In this document: positions 16,148 through 25,216 of the stretch, piece after piece
Numbering within the stretch: the first letter of the stretch is position 1
Layout of the letters: each line of letters begins with the position of its first letter
Assembly: GCA_002733215.1 (NCBI GenBank)
Contig: NVUY01000005.1
Span: 65,057 to 129,056, forward strand
Direction of reading: 5' to 3'
DNA from: Sulfurovum sp.
GTDB taxonomy: Bacteria > Campylobacterota > Campylobacteria > Campylobacterales > Sulfurovaceae
DNA: 64,000 nt
Position numbers and translations under genes: made by a program
The notes under the pieces: generated by a model
Told to the model about the DNA's origin: nothing
Databases searched by the model: none
What the model saw: only the letters and a program-made list of their open reading frames with translations

Positions 16148-16801
16148 CTAAAACAAGCTCTCTCGCTTAACTATTCTAATGTTGTCCCAAAAATGATCTA
16201 CATGTTTTTCGAACATTGAAACTAGCGAAGAGGTCGACTTTTTATCTAATTTTAGCAAAGAAACCTGCATCTGATAGAAAAAGAGGGGTGAGAAGAATTC
16301 ATTTGCAAGGAAAAGGGGATCTGAAGACTTGATCATATCTTCCTGCATCATTGCAAAGAAGAGACCGGAGAGCTTTTTAACGTTCGCCTGGTAAAAATGC
16401 TCGTTATAGATCTCTCTGATACGTTCATTTTTGTATATCTCCTGCATAAGCATCTTCAAAAGCGCCTCATTTTGGACGTCAAAGCCTATAAGCTTGAAAG
16501 TAGTGGCAATGGACATCAACAAAGACTTTCCTTGTTTATGAAGCTCCTTAGCCTCTTTATCGTCAAATAAAGTCACTATGGCTGAAGAGGTCAGGTTACC
16601 TATAAGTGTTTCGAGTATCTCATCTTTGTTCTTGAAGTGGTTATAGAGGGCACTTTGCTTGATACCTATAGCTCCTGCTATATCTCTTACCGTGGTCGCC
16701 TTATATCCTTTACTTGAAAAGAGTTTGAGTGAAGTTTTAAGTATTTTGTCTTTTGTTTTACTTCCTTTTGATGGGGGAGAAGTAACGCTCTGCTCGGTCA
16801 T
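16148..16801 (-). CDS. TetR/AcrR family transcriptional regulator
   Basis: 217 aa. The N-terminal helix-turn-helix KILKTSLKLFSSKGYKATTVRDIAGAIGIKQSALYNHFKNKDEIL is a canonical TetR DNA-binding domain; the C-terminal ligand domain is divergent. Its promoter has TTGACA and TATAAT with a 17-bp spacer that consists almost entirely of the GAACAACTGTTC palindrome, so autorepression is very likely. Three further copies of the palindrome lie upstream. The ligand is unknown. Confidence 0.9.
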   Translation of the reverse strand: MTEQSVTSPPSKGSKTKDKILKTSLKLFSSKGYKATTVRDIAGAIGIKQSALYNHFKNKDEILETLIGNLTSSAIVTLFDDKEAKELHKQGKSLLMSIATTFKLIGFDVQNEALLKMLMQEIYKNERIREIYNEHFYQANVKKLSGLFFAMMQEDMIKSSDPLFLANEFFSPLFFYQMQVSLLKLDKKSTSSLVSMFEKHVDHFWDNIRIVKRESLF

Positions 16802-16819
16802 AGTGGCTCCTTTGATGAC

Positions 16820-16848
16820 ATTATAGTGAACAACTGTTCATTTGTCAA
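16820..16848 (-). promoter_or_regulatory. Sigma-70 promoter of tetR gene with operator in spacer
   Basis: On the minus strand TTGACA (16848-16843) and TATAAT (16825-16820) are 17 bp apart, and TGAACAGTTGTTCA fills the spacer. AAAGGAG lies close before the ATG. Confidence 0.85.
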
Positions 16849-16965
16849 GTCACTTCTTCCCCAAAAGGTGAACATTTGTTCACTAAGTAAAATAAAGAGA
16901 AGAGCACTAAAGAACAACTGTTCACTTATTTTAAATATATAAGGACAACAAAAGAACGTTTGTTC
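16828..16965. promoter_or_regulatory. Four TetR-type operator palindromes at exact 42-bp intervals
   Basis: GAACAACTGTTC (16828), GAACATTTGTTC (16870), GAACAACTGTTC (16912) and GAACGTTTGTTC (16954) have centres at 16833.5, 16875.5, 16917.5 and 16959.5. The 42-bp step equals four turns of B-DNA, so all sites face the same side of the helix. Confidence 0.85.
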
Positions 16966-17390
16966 ATACAACTACCCTCAAAGCCCCTCTTGTTGGGCTC
17001 TGCAAGACATTGGATTATCTAAAGAAATACTCCAAAGATCTATGCAGAGAAATAGGGCGATATTAATACAGAAAATATTATATTTTACTTCTTTTGCTCT
17101 ATATTCACTATAGAGCAACTGAAAAAATAGATAAAACAATATAGAACTATTTTTCAAGACAACTATTATTGTCATACTTTTCATTTCCAGATCCATCTTT
17201 ACGATATTTATTTTTCTTACGCAAAACTCACAATAATAAATGTACAAACAAATATTTCACCAGTTATTTCAAAATTCATATTTCAAAAAAACATCAAAGT
17301 TAGATACAAATACACACAAGAGGAGAGATCTACTTTTTTGATAGAATTTATATTATGTTAACCAAAATATATTATTACTACGGATATGGC
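16966..17390. other. Gap beyond the operator array; no convincing gene
   Basis: About 425 nt where the divergent target gene of the TetR regulator would be expected. An 89-codon minus-strand ORF exists (16978-17247) but has no ribosome binding site and reads like random AT-rich sequence. The former target may have been lost. Confidence 0.4.
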
Positions 17391-17972
17391 TTATTTTAGT
17401 GATTTAACAAATATCTTCTCCATCAAATCTAAATTACCTCTTGCACCATAGATAGATGCTTTTAGCATTTCATCTGCACTTGTATCTCTAAAACTCAATT
17501 CATATCCTGCATCTTTAGCCATATACTCCATGAAGATTCTTTGCACGCGTCCATTGCCTTCTCGGAAAGGATGCATTATGTTAAGTCCATTCATAAATAC
17601 AGCTGCACTTTTAGCAAAACCTTCTTTATTTTGCCCCTTAAAGTAATTTTCATTTTTGAGTGCATCAAATAACTGTTTGGCAACTATAGGTAGTTTGTCA
17701 TAACCTGTAAAAAATGTTGTGCCTTTTCCAAATTCGGCTGTAATATTGGCTTCATGACGATCTTTCCCTGCCCAGGTATAAATATCTGAAAACAAAAAGC
17801 AATGTATGGCTTTAAGATGCACATAGTCTAACTGCCCTACTATGGGGTCATTTTGTAGTGCTATCATTTTAGCATTTGTGAGTGTTTTTTCTTTTTCGTA
17901 AAGTTGTGTAAGTGTTTTTGCTTCTAGTAAATTTGAGGCTAAGAGTTCTCTGTCAAAGTCTGTTTGAGACAT
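17391..17972 (-). CDS. Fic-domain protein (probable AMPylator toxin)
   Basis: 193 aa. The catalytic Fic motif is HPFREGNGRVQRIFM, matching HPFx(D/E)GNGRxxR, and is preceded by the flap region TAEFGKGTTFFTGYDKLP. Fic enzymes transfer AMP or other NMP groups to target hydroxyls; short stand-alone Fic proteins are often toxins paired with an inhibitory partner. The ATG is 3 nt after the stop of the upstream 81-aa gene, implying translational coupling with a candidate antitoxin. It lies at the edge of the R-M island. Confidence 0.87.
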   Translation of the reverse strand: MSQTDFDRELLASNLLEAKTLTQLYEKEKTLTNAKMIALQNDPIVGQLDYVHLKAIHCFLFSDIYTWAGKDRHEANITAEFGKGTTFFTGYDKLPIVAKQLFDALKNENYFKGQNKEGFAKSAAVFMNGLNIMHPFREGNGRVQRIFMEYMAKDAGYELSFRDTSADEMLKASIYGARGNLDLMEKIFVKSLK

Positions 17973-17975
17973 AGG

Positions 17976-18221
17976 CTAAGAGGCTTTTGCTAATGCTACT
18001 ATCTCGTCCATTGTTATTTCATTTCGCAGTTGTGCGATGCTTAAAAGTATATCTTTTTCATTAAGGTAAATGCTTTCTAATGCATGACTACACAAAGAGT
18101 TGAGTATGGTTTCATACTCTTGTATACTAAGCTCTGACTTGTAATACTCAAGTATCTGTATAGCTTCAGTCTTACTATGGGTATCTGGGTAGTCATTTTT
18201 TACTAAATGCAAATAGCTCAT
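17976..18221 (-). CDS. Small protein coupled to Fic; candidate antitoxin
   Basis: 81 aa, helical: MSYLHLVKNDYPDTHSKTEA ... ITMDEIVALAKAS. Its position directly upstream of fic with a 3-nt gap suggests an antitoxin, but I cannot find a clear Fic inhibitory motif (S/T-xxx-E-G/N), so it may be a different regulator. The start is the second ATG (AAAGGAG then 7 nt); the first ATG sits on top of the ribosome binding site. Confidence 0.6.
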   Translation of the reverse strand: MSYLHLVKNDYPDTHSKTEAIQILEYYKSELSIQEYETILNSLCSHALESIYLNEKDILLSIAQLRNEITMDEIVALAKAS

Positions 18222-18357
18222 ACACATACTCCTTTGTAATTTTATATACCATTATAACATACTTTTTGCTACACTGCTCTACCCCCTTAGAAATAGTGGA
18301 TATTAAACTAACCTGTCCCCATTAATTCCATTGGTTTATATGTATAAGTAGAAAAAG

Positions 18358-21300
18358 TTACGAAGCAACCAAATACTCCTCATTCCTCATCTCTGCCAAA
18401 TGAGCAATATGTTCAAACACCTTTTTATTTTTAAGCATAAAGAGTTCTCTATTATATGAACTTGGTAACTCTTTATCGAGTACACCTCGTATCTCTGCTT
18501 CTACTTTTTCTACTTCTTGTTTCTCTTTATACCAAGGGTCTCTAAAAAGTTCTTCTCGTTTTTCTTTTAGTCTAGCCAATAGTGCCACTGCTGCTTGTTT
18601 TACTTCAGATTTTTCTTTTTTACTTAACTTCTCTTTTTTGAGCAAGTCAAATATCTCCAGCTCTTGTTCACTTAATCCTTCCCTTGCGGCTCTTGTATCT
18701 TCCTCATCCATTTCACCAAAAAGCCCAAGCAACTCATCATATTTTTCTTCTATGGTCATGCTGCCGTTATTGTACTCTTCTATGATAGCTTCAAACTTCT
18801 CTAAAAACTTACCACGTGTTGCATTGGCTGCCATCATCTGTTTTAGCTTTATCTCCATCAGCTCTTTTAGGTTGCTGTATGCGATGTTCTTATGCTCTTT
18901 TTTGGGGAACTCTTCTTTGAGCTTTTCTATGTCAAGCTTTGCCAAGTCTATCTGCTTGTATTCGGTTATCTTTGCACCCTCACCGTCAAGGTCACCTTCT
19001 CTTACTACAGACTCATCGAGCAGTTTATCTAAATCTACTCTGGCTTTTTGAAGTTCATCATCTTTGTCTAGCTGACGGCTAATGATATCTTTTAAATACA
19101 GTAGCACATCTCGCTCTTTTTTGAGCTGTGCTTGTGCAAATACTTCTGGCTTAGCAGAATCAAACAAACTTACGATGGTATGCACATACAGGTTAAACCC
19201 TTTACGTTTCTCTTCGCTTACCAACACTTTATCGGCATAGTCAGTAAAAAGTTCTATCTCTCTAAAACCTTTTTCTTCCATCTGAAGTATGGCATCTATA
19301 TCTACATCCAACTCTAACAAAAATGACTTACACTCAACTATGGCTTGTGCCAACAAATCCAAAAGTGCATCAAAATCCTGTACAGGCATCTCGTCTTCCC
19401 CCTCACTAGAACCTTCTGCATAGTCACTCAATGCCTTTTTCAAGTTTCTAAATACACCAAAATAGTCGATAATAAGCCCATTTTTCTTCGCCTCAAAGAC
19501 TCTGTTGGCTCTGGCAATGGTTTGCATGAGATTATGGTTTTTCATGGGTTTATCTAGGTAAAGTGTAGAGACTGACGGTGCATCAAAGCCTGTCATCCAC
19601 ATGGCAGTAACAAAGACTATACGGTAAACATTGTCAGGGTCTTTGAAGTAGTCTTCTATGTCTCGTCCGTCTTCATCTGGACGATCCATTAGCTTACGGT
19701 GAGGACGTATGTCTAGTCCTTTTTCATCAAACTTTTCTCTTTCATCTTTGTCAGACCCTTCTTGACTGATCACCACTGCCATCTTTGTCTCTTTGAGAAA
19801 GTCTATCTCATCTTGTATCTCTCTTTTTATAGAGGCATCTCTTTCTTTAGACTTTTTCTTGTTTAGTTCACGTATCTTTTCTGAGACATAACGTTTTACC
19901 ATCTCATACATCTTTACAGAGGTAAATTTATTGATAGAAACAACCATGGCTTTCATGGGTTTTCTATTGCCCTCTTCATCTTTTACATTGAGACGTTGTG
20001 GGAAATGGTTTACGATGTGCTGGGCTATCTCTTCTAGTCTGTCTTCTCTTGTAACCACTTTGACTAAAGTACTGTACTCTTTGTCTAGTTTCTTTTTAGC
20101 ATCATCTTCAAGGTCATATTTATCTACAATGTCCGCTGCTTCATATATGAGGTCTTCATTGACATTCTGTACTCGGGGGACTGCTTTTTTGTAAAACAGT
20201 GGCACGGTAGCACCATCTGCGATGCTTTGTGCGAAGTTATACTCAGATACATAGTCACCAAACCACTCTTTGGTGAGAGAGTTTTTAAGTATGGGTGTTC
20301 CTGTAAATGCTACTCTCTGTGCCTTTGGTAAGGCTATACGCATGTTTTCACCTAAGCTTTTGTAGTTGGTACGGTGTGCTTCGTCTACTATGAGTATCCA
20401 GTCGTCTCTGTCAGACTTTTGGGTATAGGTTTTTCCTTTGGCGATGCCGAAGTTAAAGATGGTAGTAAAGAAAAAAGACTTGTTCGTCCCCAATGCCTCT
20501 GCTAGTTGTTTTTTGCTTCCGTTTCCTTTGGCTCTGTATTGGTTTTTGGTTGACTTCTCTTCACCTGAAAGTGCCAAAGTCTCCGTGTCTAAAAAGTTTT
20601 TAAATATCTGGTCATCCAAGTCATTTCTATCTGTGACTATAAGAAAAGACCAGTTCCCTACCAACTTACGGTTCACTTTCTTAGAGAAAAATATCATCGA
20701 GTAAGACTTTCCAGAACCCTGTGTATGCCAAAATGTCCCTAATTTACCAGAACCGTCACGGTTCTTTAAAGACTTTACCGTTGCATTGACACCCAAGTAC
20801 TGATGGTTTTTAGCGATGATTTTTGTCTTTTTTCTGTGGTACAGTACGAAGTTTTCTATATAGTCTAACAGTACTTTAGGACTACACAAACTCTCTGTGG
20901 CTATCTCTAGTGAGAGTTTGTTTCCCTCTGCTTCTATTTGTTCTAAGGTTTTTTGTTTGCTGTTTGTACTACTGTCTTCTGTTCTTGTCCATGTAAAAAA
21001 GTGTTCCCACTGTGCAGTAAAGCTTCCTATGCGTGTTTGTATGCTGTTGGAGATGAGTACAAAGACGTTGTAGTAAAAAAGCTGTGGTATGTCTGCTCTG
21101 TAGTTTTGCAGGTTGTCATCGTAGCCGTCTTTTACTTTTTTACTGGCATTTTTGAGTTCTACCATGACCAGTGGCAGTCCATTGACATAAAGTATAAGGT
21201 CGGGTCTTCTTCGTCTGTTGTTTCCCAGTTGTTCTATGGTGAGTTGTGAGACAACATGGTAGAGGTTTTGGCTGCTGTCGTTGAAGTCTAAGACAGAGAC

Positions 21301-21627
21301 TTTTGTACTCTCTTCTTTTCCTTCATCGTTGCTAAAGCTTACAGGTACACCCTCTTTTATGAGTGTGTAGACTTCTTGGTTGGCTTCCATCTCACTGAGG
21401 CTTACACGTTTTTGGGTGAGTTGGGCTATGGCATCGTCTATGCTACTCTTGGGTAGTGTGGGATTAAGGTGGGTTAGTGCTTCACGAAGTTTGTCTACAA
21501 GCACTACATCTTTAAGACTTTTGCGTCCTACGAGCTTGTCTTTCCATGCATCTATGTGTTCAAAGCCTACTTCTTCAAACAGTGCTATGTCTGCTTCTTC
21601 GATGTCATTTTCGCTAATGTGTGCCAT
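18358..21627 (-). CDS. hsdR: Type I restriction enzyme, R subunit
   Basis: 1089 aa. An N-terminal PD-(D/E)xK nuclease (RRRPDLILYV ... VMVELKNA, residues ~141-161) is followed by an SF2 translocase with Walker A WHTQGSGKSYSM (~301-311), DEAH box LIVDEAHRTNY and the helicase C-terminal half (TAMWMTGFDAPSVSTLYLDKP). The C terminus is the helical HsdM-docking domain. It is the last gene of the hsdM-hsdS-hsdR operon, 27 nt after hsdS. Full length and apparently intact. Confidence 0.95.
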   Translation of the reverse strand: MAHISENDIEEADIALFEEVGFEHIDAWKDKLVGRKSLKDVVLVDKLREALTHLNPTLPKSSIDDAIAQLTQKRVSLSEMEANQEVYTLIKEGVPVSFSNDEGKEESTKVSVLDFNDSSQNLYHVVSQLTIEQLGNNRRRRPDLILYVNGLPLVMVELKNASKKVKDGYDDNLQNYRADIPQLFYYNVFVLISNSIQTRIGSFTAQWEHFFTWTRTEDSSTNSKQKTLEQIEAEGNKLSLEIATESLCSPKVLLDYIENFVLYHRKKTKIIAKNHQYLGVNATVKSLKNRDGSGKLGTFWHTQGSGKSYSMIFFSKKVNRKLVGNWSFLIVTDRNDLDDQIFKNFLDTETLALSGEEKSTKNQYRAKGNGSKKQLAEALGTNKSFFFTTIFNFGIAKGKTYTQKSDRDDWILIVDEAHRTNYKSLGENMRIALPKAQRVAFTGTPILKNSLTKEWFGDYVSEYNFAQSIADGATVPLFYKKAVPRVQNVNEDLIYEAADIVDKYDLEDDAKKKLDKEYSTLVKVVTREDRLEEIAQHIVNHFPQRLNVKDEEGNRKPMKAMVVSINKFTSVKMYEMVKRYVSEKIRELNKKKSKERDASIKREIQDEIDFLKETKMAVVISQEGSDKDEREKFDEKGLDIRPHRKLMDRPDEDGRDIEDYFKDPDNVYRIVFVTAMWMTGFDAPSVSTLYLDKPMKNHNLMQTIARANRVFEAKKNGLIIDYFGVFRNLKKALSDYAEGSSEGEDEMPVQDFDALLDLLAQAIVECKSFLLELDVDIDAILQMEEKGFREIELFTDYADKVLVSEEKRKGFNLYVHTIVSLFDSAKPEVFAQAQLKKERDVLLYLKDIISRQLDKDDELQKARVDLDKLLDESVVREGDLDGEGAKITEYKQIDLAKLDIEKLKEEFPKKEHKNIAYSNLKELMEIKLKQMMAANATRGKFLEKFEAIIEEYNNGSMTIEEKYDELLGLFGEMDEEDTRAAREGLSEQELEIFDLLKKEKLSKKEKSEVKQAAVALLARLKEKREELFRDPWYKEKQEVEKVEAEIRGVLDKELPSSYNRELFMLKNKKVFEHIAHLAEMRNEEYLVAS

Positions 21628-21654
21628 CTTTTCCCTGCCCTTTCCTCTTGTTAG

Positions 21655-22923
21655 TTAAATTATATCTAAATCCTCTACTTTTAACTTGCCTGACATTAGG
21701 CGTGGGAGGAGTAGGTCTCGGATTTCTCTAAGTTCATCATTTTTTAAGTTTAATATATCTATTTCTTTTAAGATTGGTACAAGTATTTTTTCAAATTTAA
21801 TTTGTAAGTTTTTTGGAGGGGTAATCACTTTTTGTAAATATATCATATCAGGTGTTAAGTGCAAGACATTAACTCCATTTGCAAATTCTTTTAGCAATAA
21901 TCCAATAGTCGAAAATCTTAATAATGCATATAAAAAGTCTTTTTCAATATTAAGAGGTTCAATCTTTACCAAGTCCATAGATACAATATATTTATCTTGA
22001 TTCATGGCAGGAACTTTTGCTACTCTTCCGACAATAGCTCTATCTTGAGTCATATCTGTGACTGCCATAACAATATCACCTTCATAGGCAACATTAGTTT
22101 CTTTATATTCACCATTAAAAACTTTTATACCATCACGTCTAAAACCACCATTTCTATTGATACATTTTAAATTGATAAATGGTAACCCTGTATCTCCTGC
22201 TATATCTTCTGATGAATACGATTTTCCTCTATGATATTTTAAATACTTACTGAGCTTATCTCTCTCCCATCCCACAGGCAACCCATCCACCACTTCCACA
22301 TTTTTATACCCAGGAAAACGAAGCCGTACAAACCACTCTTTATACATCTCCTCTGCCATAGACTCTAAAAGTTTGATGCGTTGGCTGTTGTTTTCTATGA
22401 GTTTGTCGTAGTTTGAGAGGAGTGATGCTATTTTTTGTTGGGTATTTAGAGGTGGGTATAAAAAAGAAAACTTTTTTAATTCACCTAAAGCCATCCGCAC
22501 TTGATTTGCACTACCTTGTGCCCTTGATTCAATATGATGTTTAAATAGAATTGTTTTAGTTAAATAATTAAAAAAAGTTTGACAAATTCTTTTATCAGTA
22601 ATTCGGATACATACCGCATTTTGATTTAGTAGTGCAGTATGAAATTCTTTTGGAACAATAGATGTACGTCCAACAACAGAACCTTTTTGAGAAGGGTGTG
22701 AACCAACTGTGGCAACAATTAAATCATTTTCATAAAGTATATGCTTTTGATATTTTTGATAACTTTTTTTTGATAAAAAATTATCATTTCTTGACGCTAT
22801 AGAGCCATTTATCATATTTGTAACTTTAACAACTTTATATCCACTATCAACATATTCAGTATCAGACCAAGCACCACCATTAATAAAATTTGATATTTCT
22901 CCTAATTTCAACTCTAAGTGCAT
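21655..22923 (-). CDS. hsdS: Type I restriction system specificity subunit
   Basis: 422 aa with two target-recognition domains, each followed by a conserved helix (first LLSNYDKLIENNSQRIKLLESMAEEMYKEWF, second LRDLLLPRLMSGKLKVED). LRFPGYKNVEVVDGLPVGWE is the usual linker between halves. The ATG overlaps the hsdM stop (TAATG). As usual for hsdS, the recognition domains are AT-richer and less conserved than the helices. The recognised DNA sequence cannot be read from the protein. Confidence 0.93.
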   Translation of the reverse strand: MHLELKLGEISNFINGGAWSDTEYVDSGYKVVKVTNMINGSIASRNDNFLSKKSYQKYQKHILYENDLIVATVGSHPSQKGSVVGRTSIVPKEFHTALLNQNAVCIRITDKRICQTFFNYLTKTILFKHHIESRAQGSANQVRMALGELKKFSFLYPPLNTQQKIASLLSNYDKLIENNSQRIKLLESMAEEMYKEWFVRLRFPGYKNVEVVDGLPVGWERDKLSKYLKYHRGKSYSSEDIAGDTGLPFINLKCINRNGGFRRDGIKVFNGEYKETNVAYEGDIVMAVTDMTQDRAIVGRVAKVPAMNQDKYIVSMDLVKIEPLNIEKDFLYALLRFSTIGLLLKEFANGVNVLHLTPDMIYLQKVITPPKNLQIKFEKILVPILKEIDILNLKNDELREIRDLLLPRLMSGKLKVEDLDII

Positions 22924-25025
22924 TATTTATTACTTAATAATATATTTACATTTTTATCTATACTTTTTTCAATCAAATGTGCCTCATCATTCAACCCCAT
23001 CAAAACCTCATGCTTCTCCAAAAGCAAAGCTTTAAATTCCTCTTCTGTAAGATTATCCTCTTCCAACGCGATACCCACATAACGCCCAGCGTTAAGAGAG
23101 TAGTCCTGTTCATCGGCATACTCTTCTCTGTCTGCCAGTTTACATAACCCCAACACATCAGCATACTTAGCCTCAGGAAAACGACTCTGTAGCCACGCTA
23201 TGTTTGACTCCCAGTAAGAAAGCACATCTAGCTTCTCTTTGAGTAGAGACATATGAGACTCTAGCCCTCTTTTATGCCCTGCATCCCAAGACTTGTCACC
23301 TTTAACACGTAGTAACTTTTCACCCTCTTTAAAAAGTGCTAGAAGTACCGTTGCTTTAGGTGTGAGTGTTTTTATGGACTCCTGCAACGACTCTAGGGTA
23401 GATGCTATCTCTTTGGCTACCGTATGTTGCTTGTCATTGTCCAACAGTGCTACATCAAAACTGGCTATGTTTTTTACATTTGGCAGTTTTACACTTTTTA
23501 GAGCTTCACACACATCTAACCTAGCTAACAGTCCAGAGTCATCTAATACTTTTTGTTTATCTGCTTTTCTTTTGTCTTTGCTCTCATTAGCGTAGTTTTG
23601 TAGTCCGAGTACCAAGGCATTGTACTGCTCTACATAGCCAGTAAACATCGCTAACGGCGTACTAAGGTTTTCTTGAAACTTCTCTATGTAGTCTGCAACT
23701 GTTTGTAAAAACACATCACCTTCTCCACGGCGAAGCTTCACTATGCACGCTAGGTTTTGCACCTGTTCCTCGCTCCACTCACGGTGTGCTCTGTCTATCT
23801 GTGTGTAGACCGAACGTGCATCTATGAAAAGTATCTTCTCTTTGTCTTGTTTTTGTTTGTCGAAAAACCATAGCGTAGCAGGTAGAGTTACTGTGTAAAA
23901 CATGTTTGAAGGTATGCTCACCATGCAGTCTACTATGCCAGAGTCCACTAGCTTTTTGCGTATCTCATACTCAGAGTTTCTTGCATCACTCGCAGAGTTG
24001 GGCATGACAAATCCAGCACGTCCTTTGTCGTTCAGCGAAGTAGCGAAGAGCGATATCCACAAGTAGTTGGCATCGGTGATTTTGTCATCTTTCTTGCCCT
24101 TGGCTTTAGGTAGTCCATAGTGCGTAAACCGTGTATCATTTTTGACCGTACTCTCTTTGACACCTTTCACATTAAAAGGAGGGTTCGCCATGACAAAATC
24201 AAACTGGTTTTCACTCTTGTAGCAGTCATCTTCATAAGAGTTGGCTTTTCGTATCTCACCTTTTAAGTTGTTTACAAGTAGATTCATCTTGGCTAGTTTG
24301 ACGGTGGACTGTTCATGCTCTTGTCCGTATACACGTATGGCATCTCTGTTTTTATGGTACTTCTCTATGAAGTTTGCAGACTGCACAAACATCCCACCAG
24401 ACCCACAAGCAGGGTCAAATATCTTGCCCTTGTAAGGCTCTATGGCTTCCACGATGAACTTTACCACAGAAGTAGGCGTAAAGAACTCTCCACCCTTCTG
24501 CCCTTCACTCAATGCAAACTTACCCAAGAAGTATTCATATATCTTTCCAAACACATCACCCGAAGCATTTTTAGGAATGTCCGAAAAGTTTTTAAGAAGT
24601 TCTGGGAGTATCTCAGCATTGTTCGCTTCTATCTGAGCATAAGCATCTGTAGGTAAAATATCTTGGAACTGTGCATCTTGATGAGACTCTATGTCTTCCA
24701 TAGCTTTTTTGATGGCTGTTGCTAGGCTTTGGTCTTTGGGGAGGTTAAGCAGATACGCATAACGAGACTCAGCAGAGAGGTACAAACCACAATGTTTTAT
24801 AGCAAGTTTTTCCATACTCACTTCTGCACGTGTACCCTTATGCTTTTCATACTCTTTTTTTATATCATCTTCTACCACAGCATACTTGTTGTCAGCAAAA
24901 CGCAAAAAGATAATGCCAAGTACAGGCACAGCATAATCAGCAGACTTTATGCCCCCTGTAGCCCGTAAAGTATTGGCAGAGTCCCAGAGGTTATCTTCTA
25001 GTTTTTTAAGTTCTTCTTTTGTCAT
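22923..25025 (-). CDS. hsdM: Type I restriction system methylase subunit, long form
   Basis: 700 aa N6-adenine methyltransferase. HsdM_N start (LEDNLWDSANTLRATGGIKSADYAVPVLGIIFLR), SAM motif FDPACGSGGMFVQ and catalytic NPPF in FVMANPPFNVKG. After ~480 residues it continues with a ~200-aa coiled-coil, charged extension (RKADKQKVLDDSGL, REEYADEQDYSLNAGRYVG) found in the long HsdM subclass. First gene of the operon; ends TAATG into hsdS. Confidence 0.95.
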   Translation of the reverse strand: MTKEELKKLEDNLWDSANTLRATGGIKSADYAVPVLGIIFLRFADNKYAVVEDDIKKEYEKHKGTRAEVSMEKLAIKHCGLYLSAESRYAYLLNLPKDQSLATAIKKAMEDIESHQDAQFQDILPTDAYAQIEANNAEILPELLKNFSDIPKNASGDVFGKIYEYFLGKFALSEGQKGGEFFTPTSVVKFIVEAIEPYKGKIFDPACGSGGMFVQSANFIEKYHKNRDAIRVYGQEHEQSTVKLAKMNLLVNNLKGEIRKANSYEDDCYKSENQFDFVMANPPFNVKGVKESTVKNDTRFTHYGLPKAKGKKDDKITDANYLWISLFATSLNDKGRAGFVMPNSASDARNSEYEIRKKLVDSGIVDCMVSIPSNMFYTVTLPATLWFFDKQKQDKEKILFIDARSVYTQIDRAHREWSEEQVQNLACIVKLRRGEGDVFLQTVADYIEKFQENLSTPLAMFTGYVEQYNALVLGLQNYANESKDKRKADKQKVLDDSGLLARLDVCEALKSVKLPNVKNIASFDVALLDNDKQHTVAKEIASTLESLQESIKTLTPKATVLLALFKEGEKLLRVKGDKSWDAGHKRGLESHMSLLKEKLDVLSYWESNIAWLQSRFPEAKYADVLGLCKLADREEYADEQDYSLNAGRYVGIALEEDNLTEEEFKALLLEKHEVLMGLNDEAHLIEKSIDKNVNILLSNK

Positions 25026-25102
25026 ATATTGCGTTATCCCTCAGCTTATTAATGAAGGATATTTTACCGTAAATGTAATATATGTTTGATTTGTTTAAAT
25101 AC

Positions 25103-25213
25103 GTAGAGGCAGAATCCATTTCTGCCCTTAATTCAATCACGCAATCAATATTTTATGGTATTTATGTTTATATTTGTATCATGGTAAAGGGCGGATATGG
25201 AATCCGCCCCTAT
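25103..25213. repeat. Inverted pair of REP-like palindromes downstream of RAYT 2
   Basis: GGCAGAATCCATTTCTGCC at 25109 and GGGCGGATATGGAATCCGCCC at 25189 are each hairpins and are diverged inverted copies of one another. They lie between the RAYT 3' end and hsdM. Confidence 0.7.
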
Positions 25214-25216
25214 GGG

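Noticed and set aside
16978-17247. 89-codon minus-strand ORF between the operator array and fic
   Set aside because: No ribosome binding site, starts in AT-rich sequence and has no domain or coding-like composition.
17976-18221. Assignment of the Fic partner as a VbhA-type antitoxin
   Set aside because: The inhibitory S/T-xxx-E-G/N motif could not be found, so only a positional candidate is reported.
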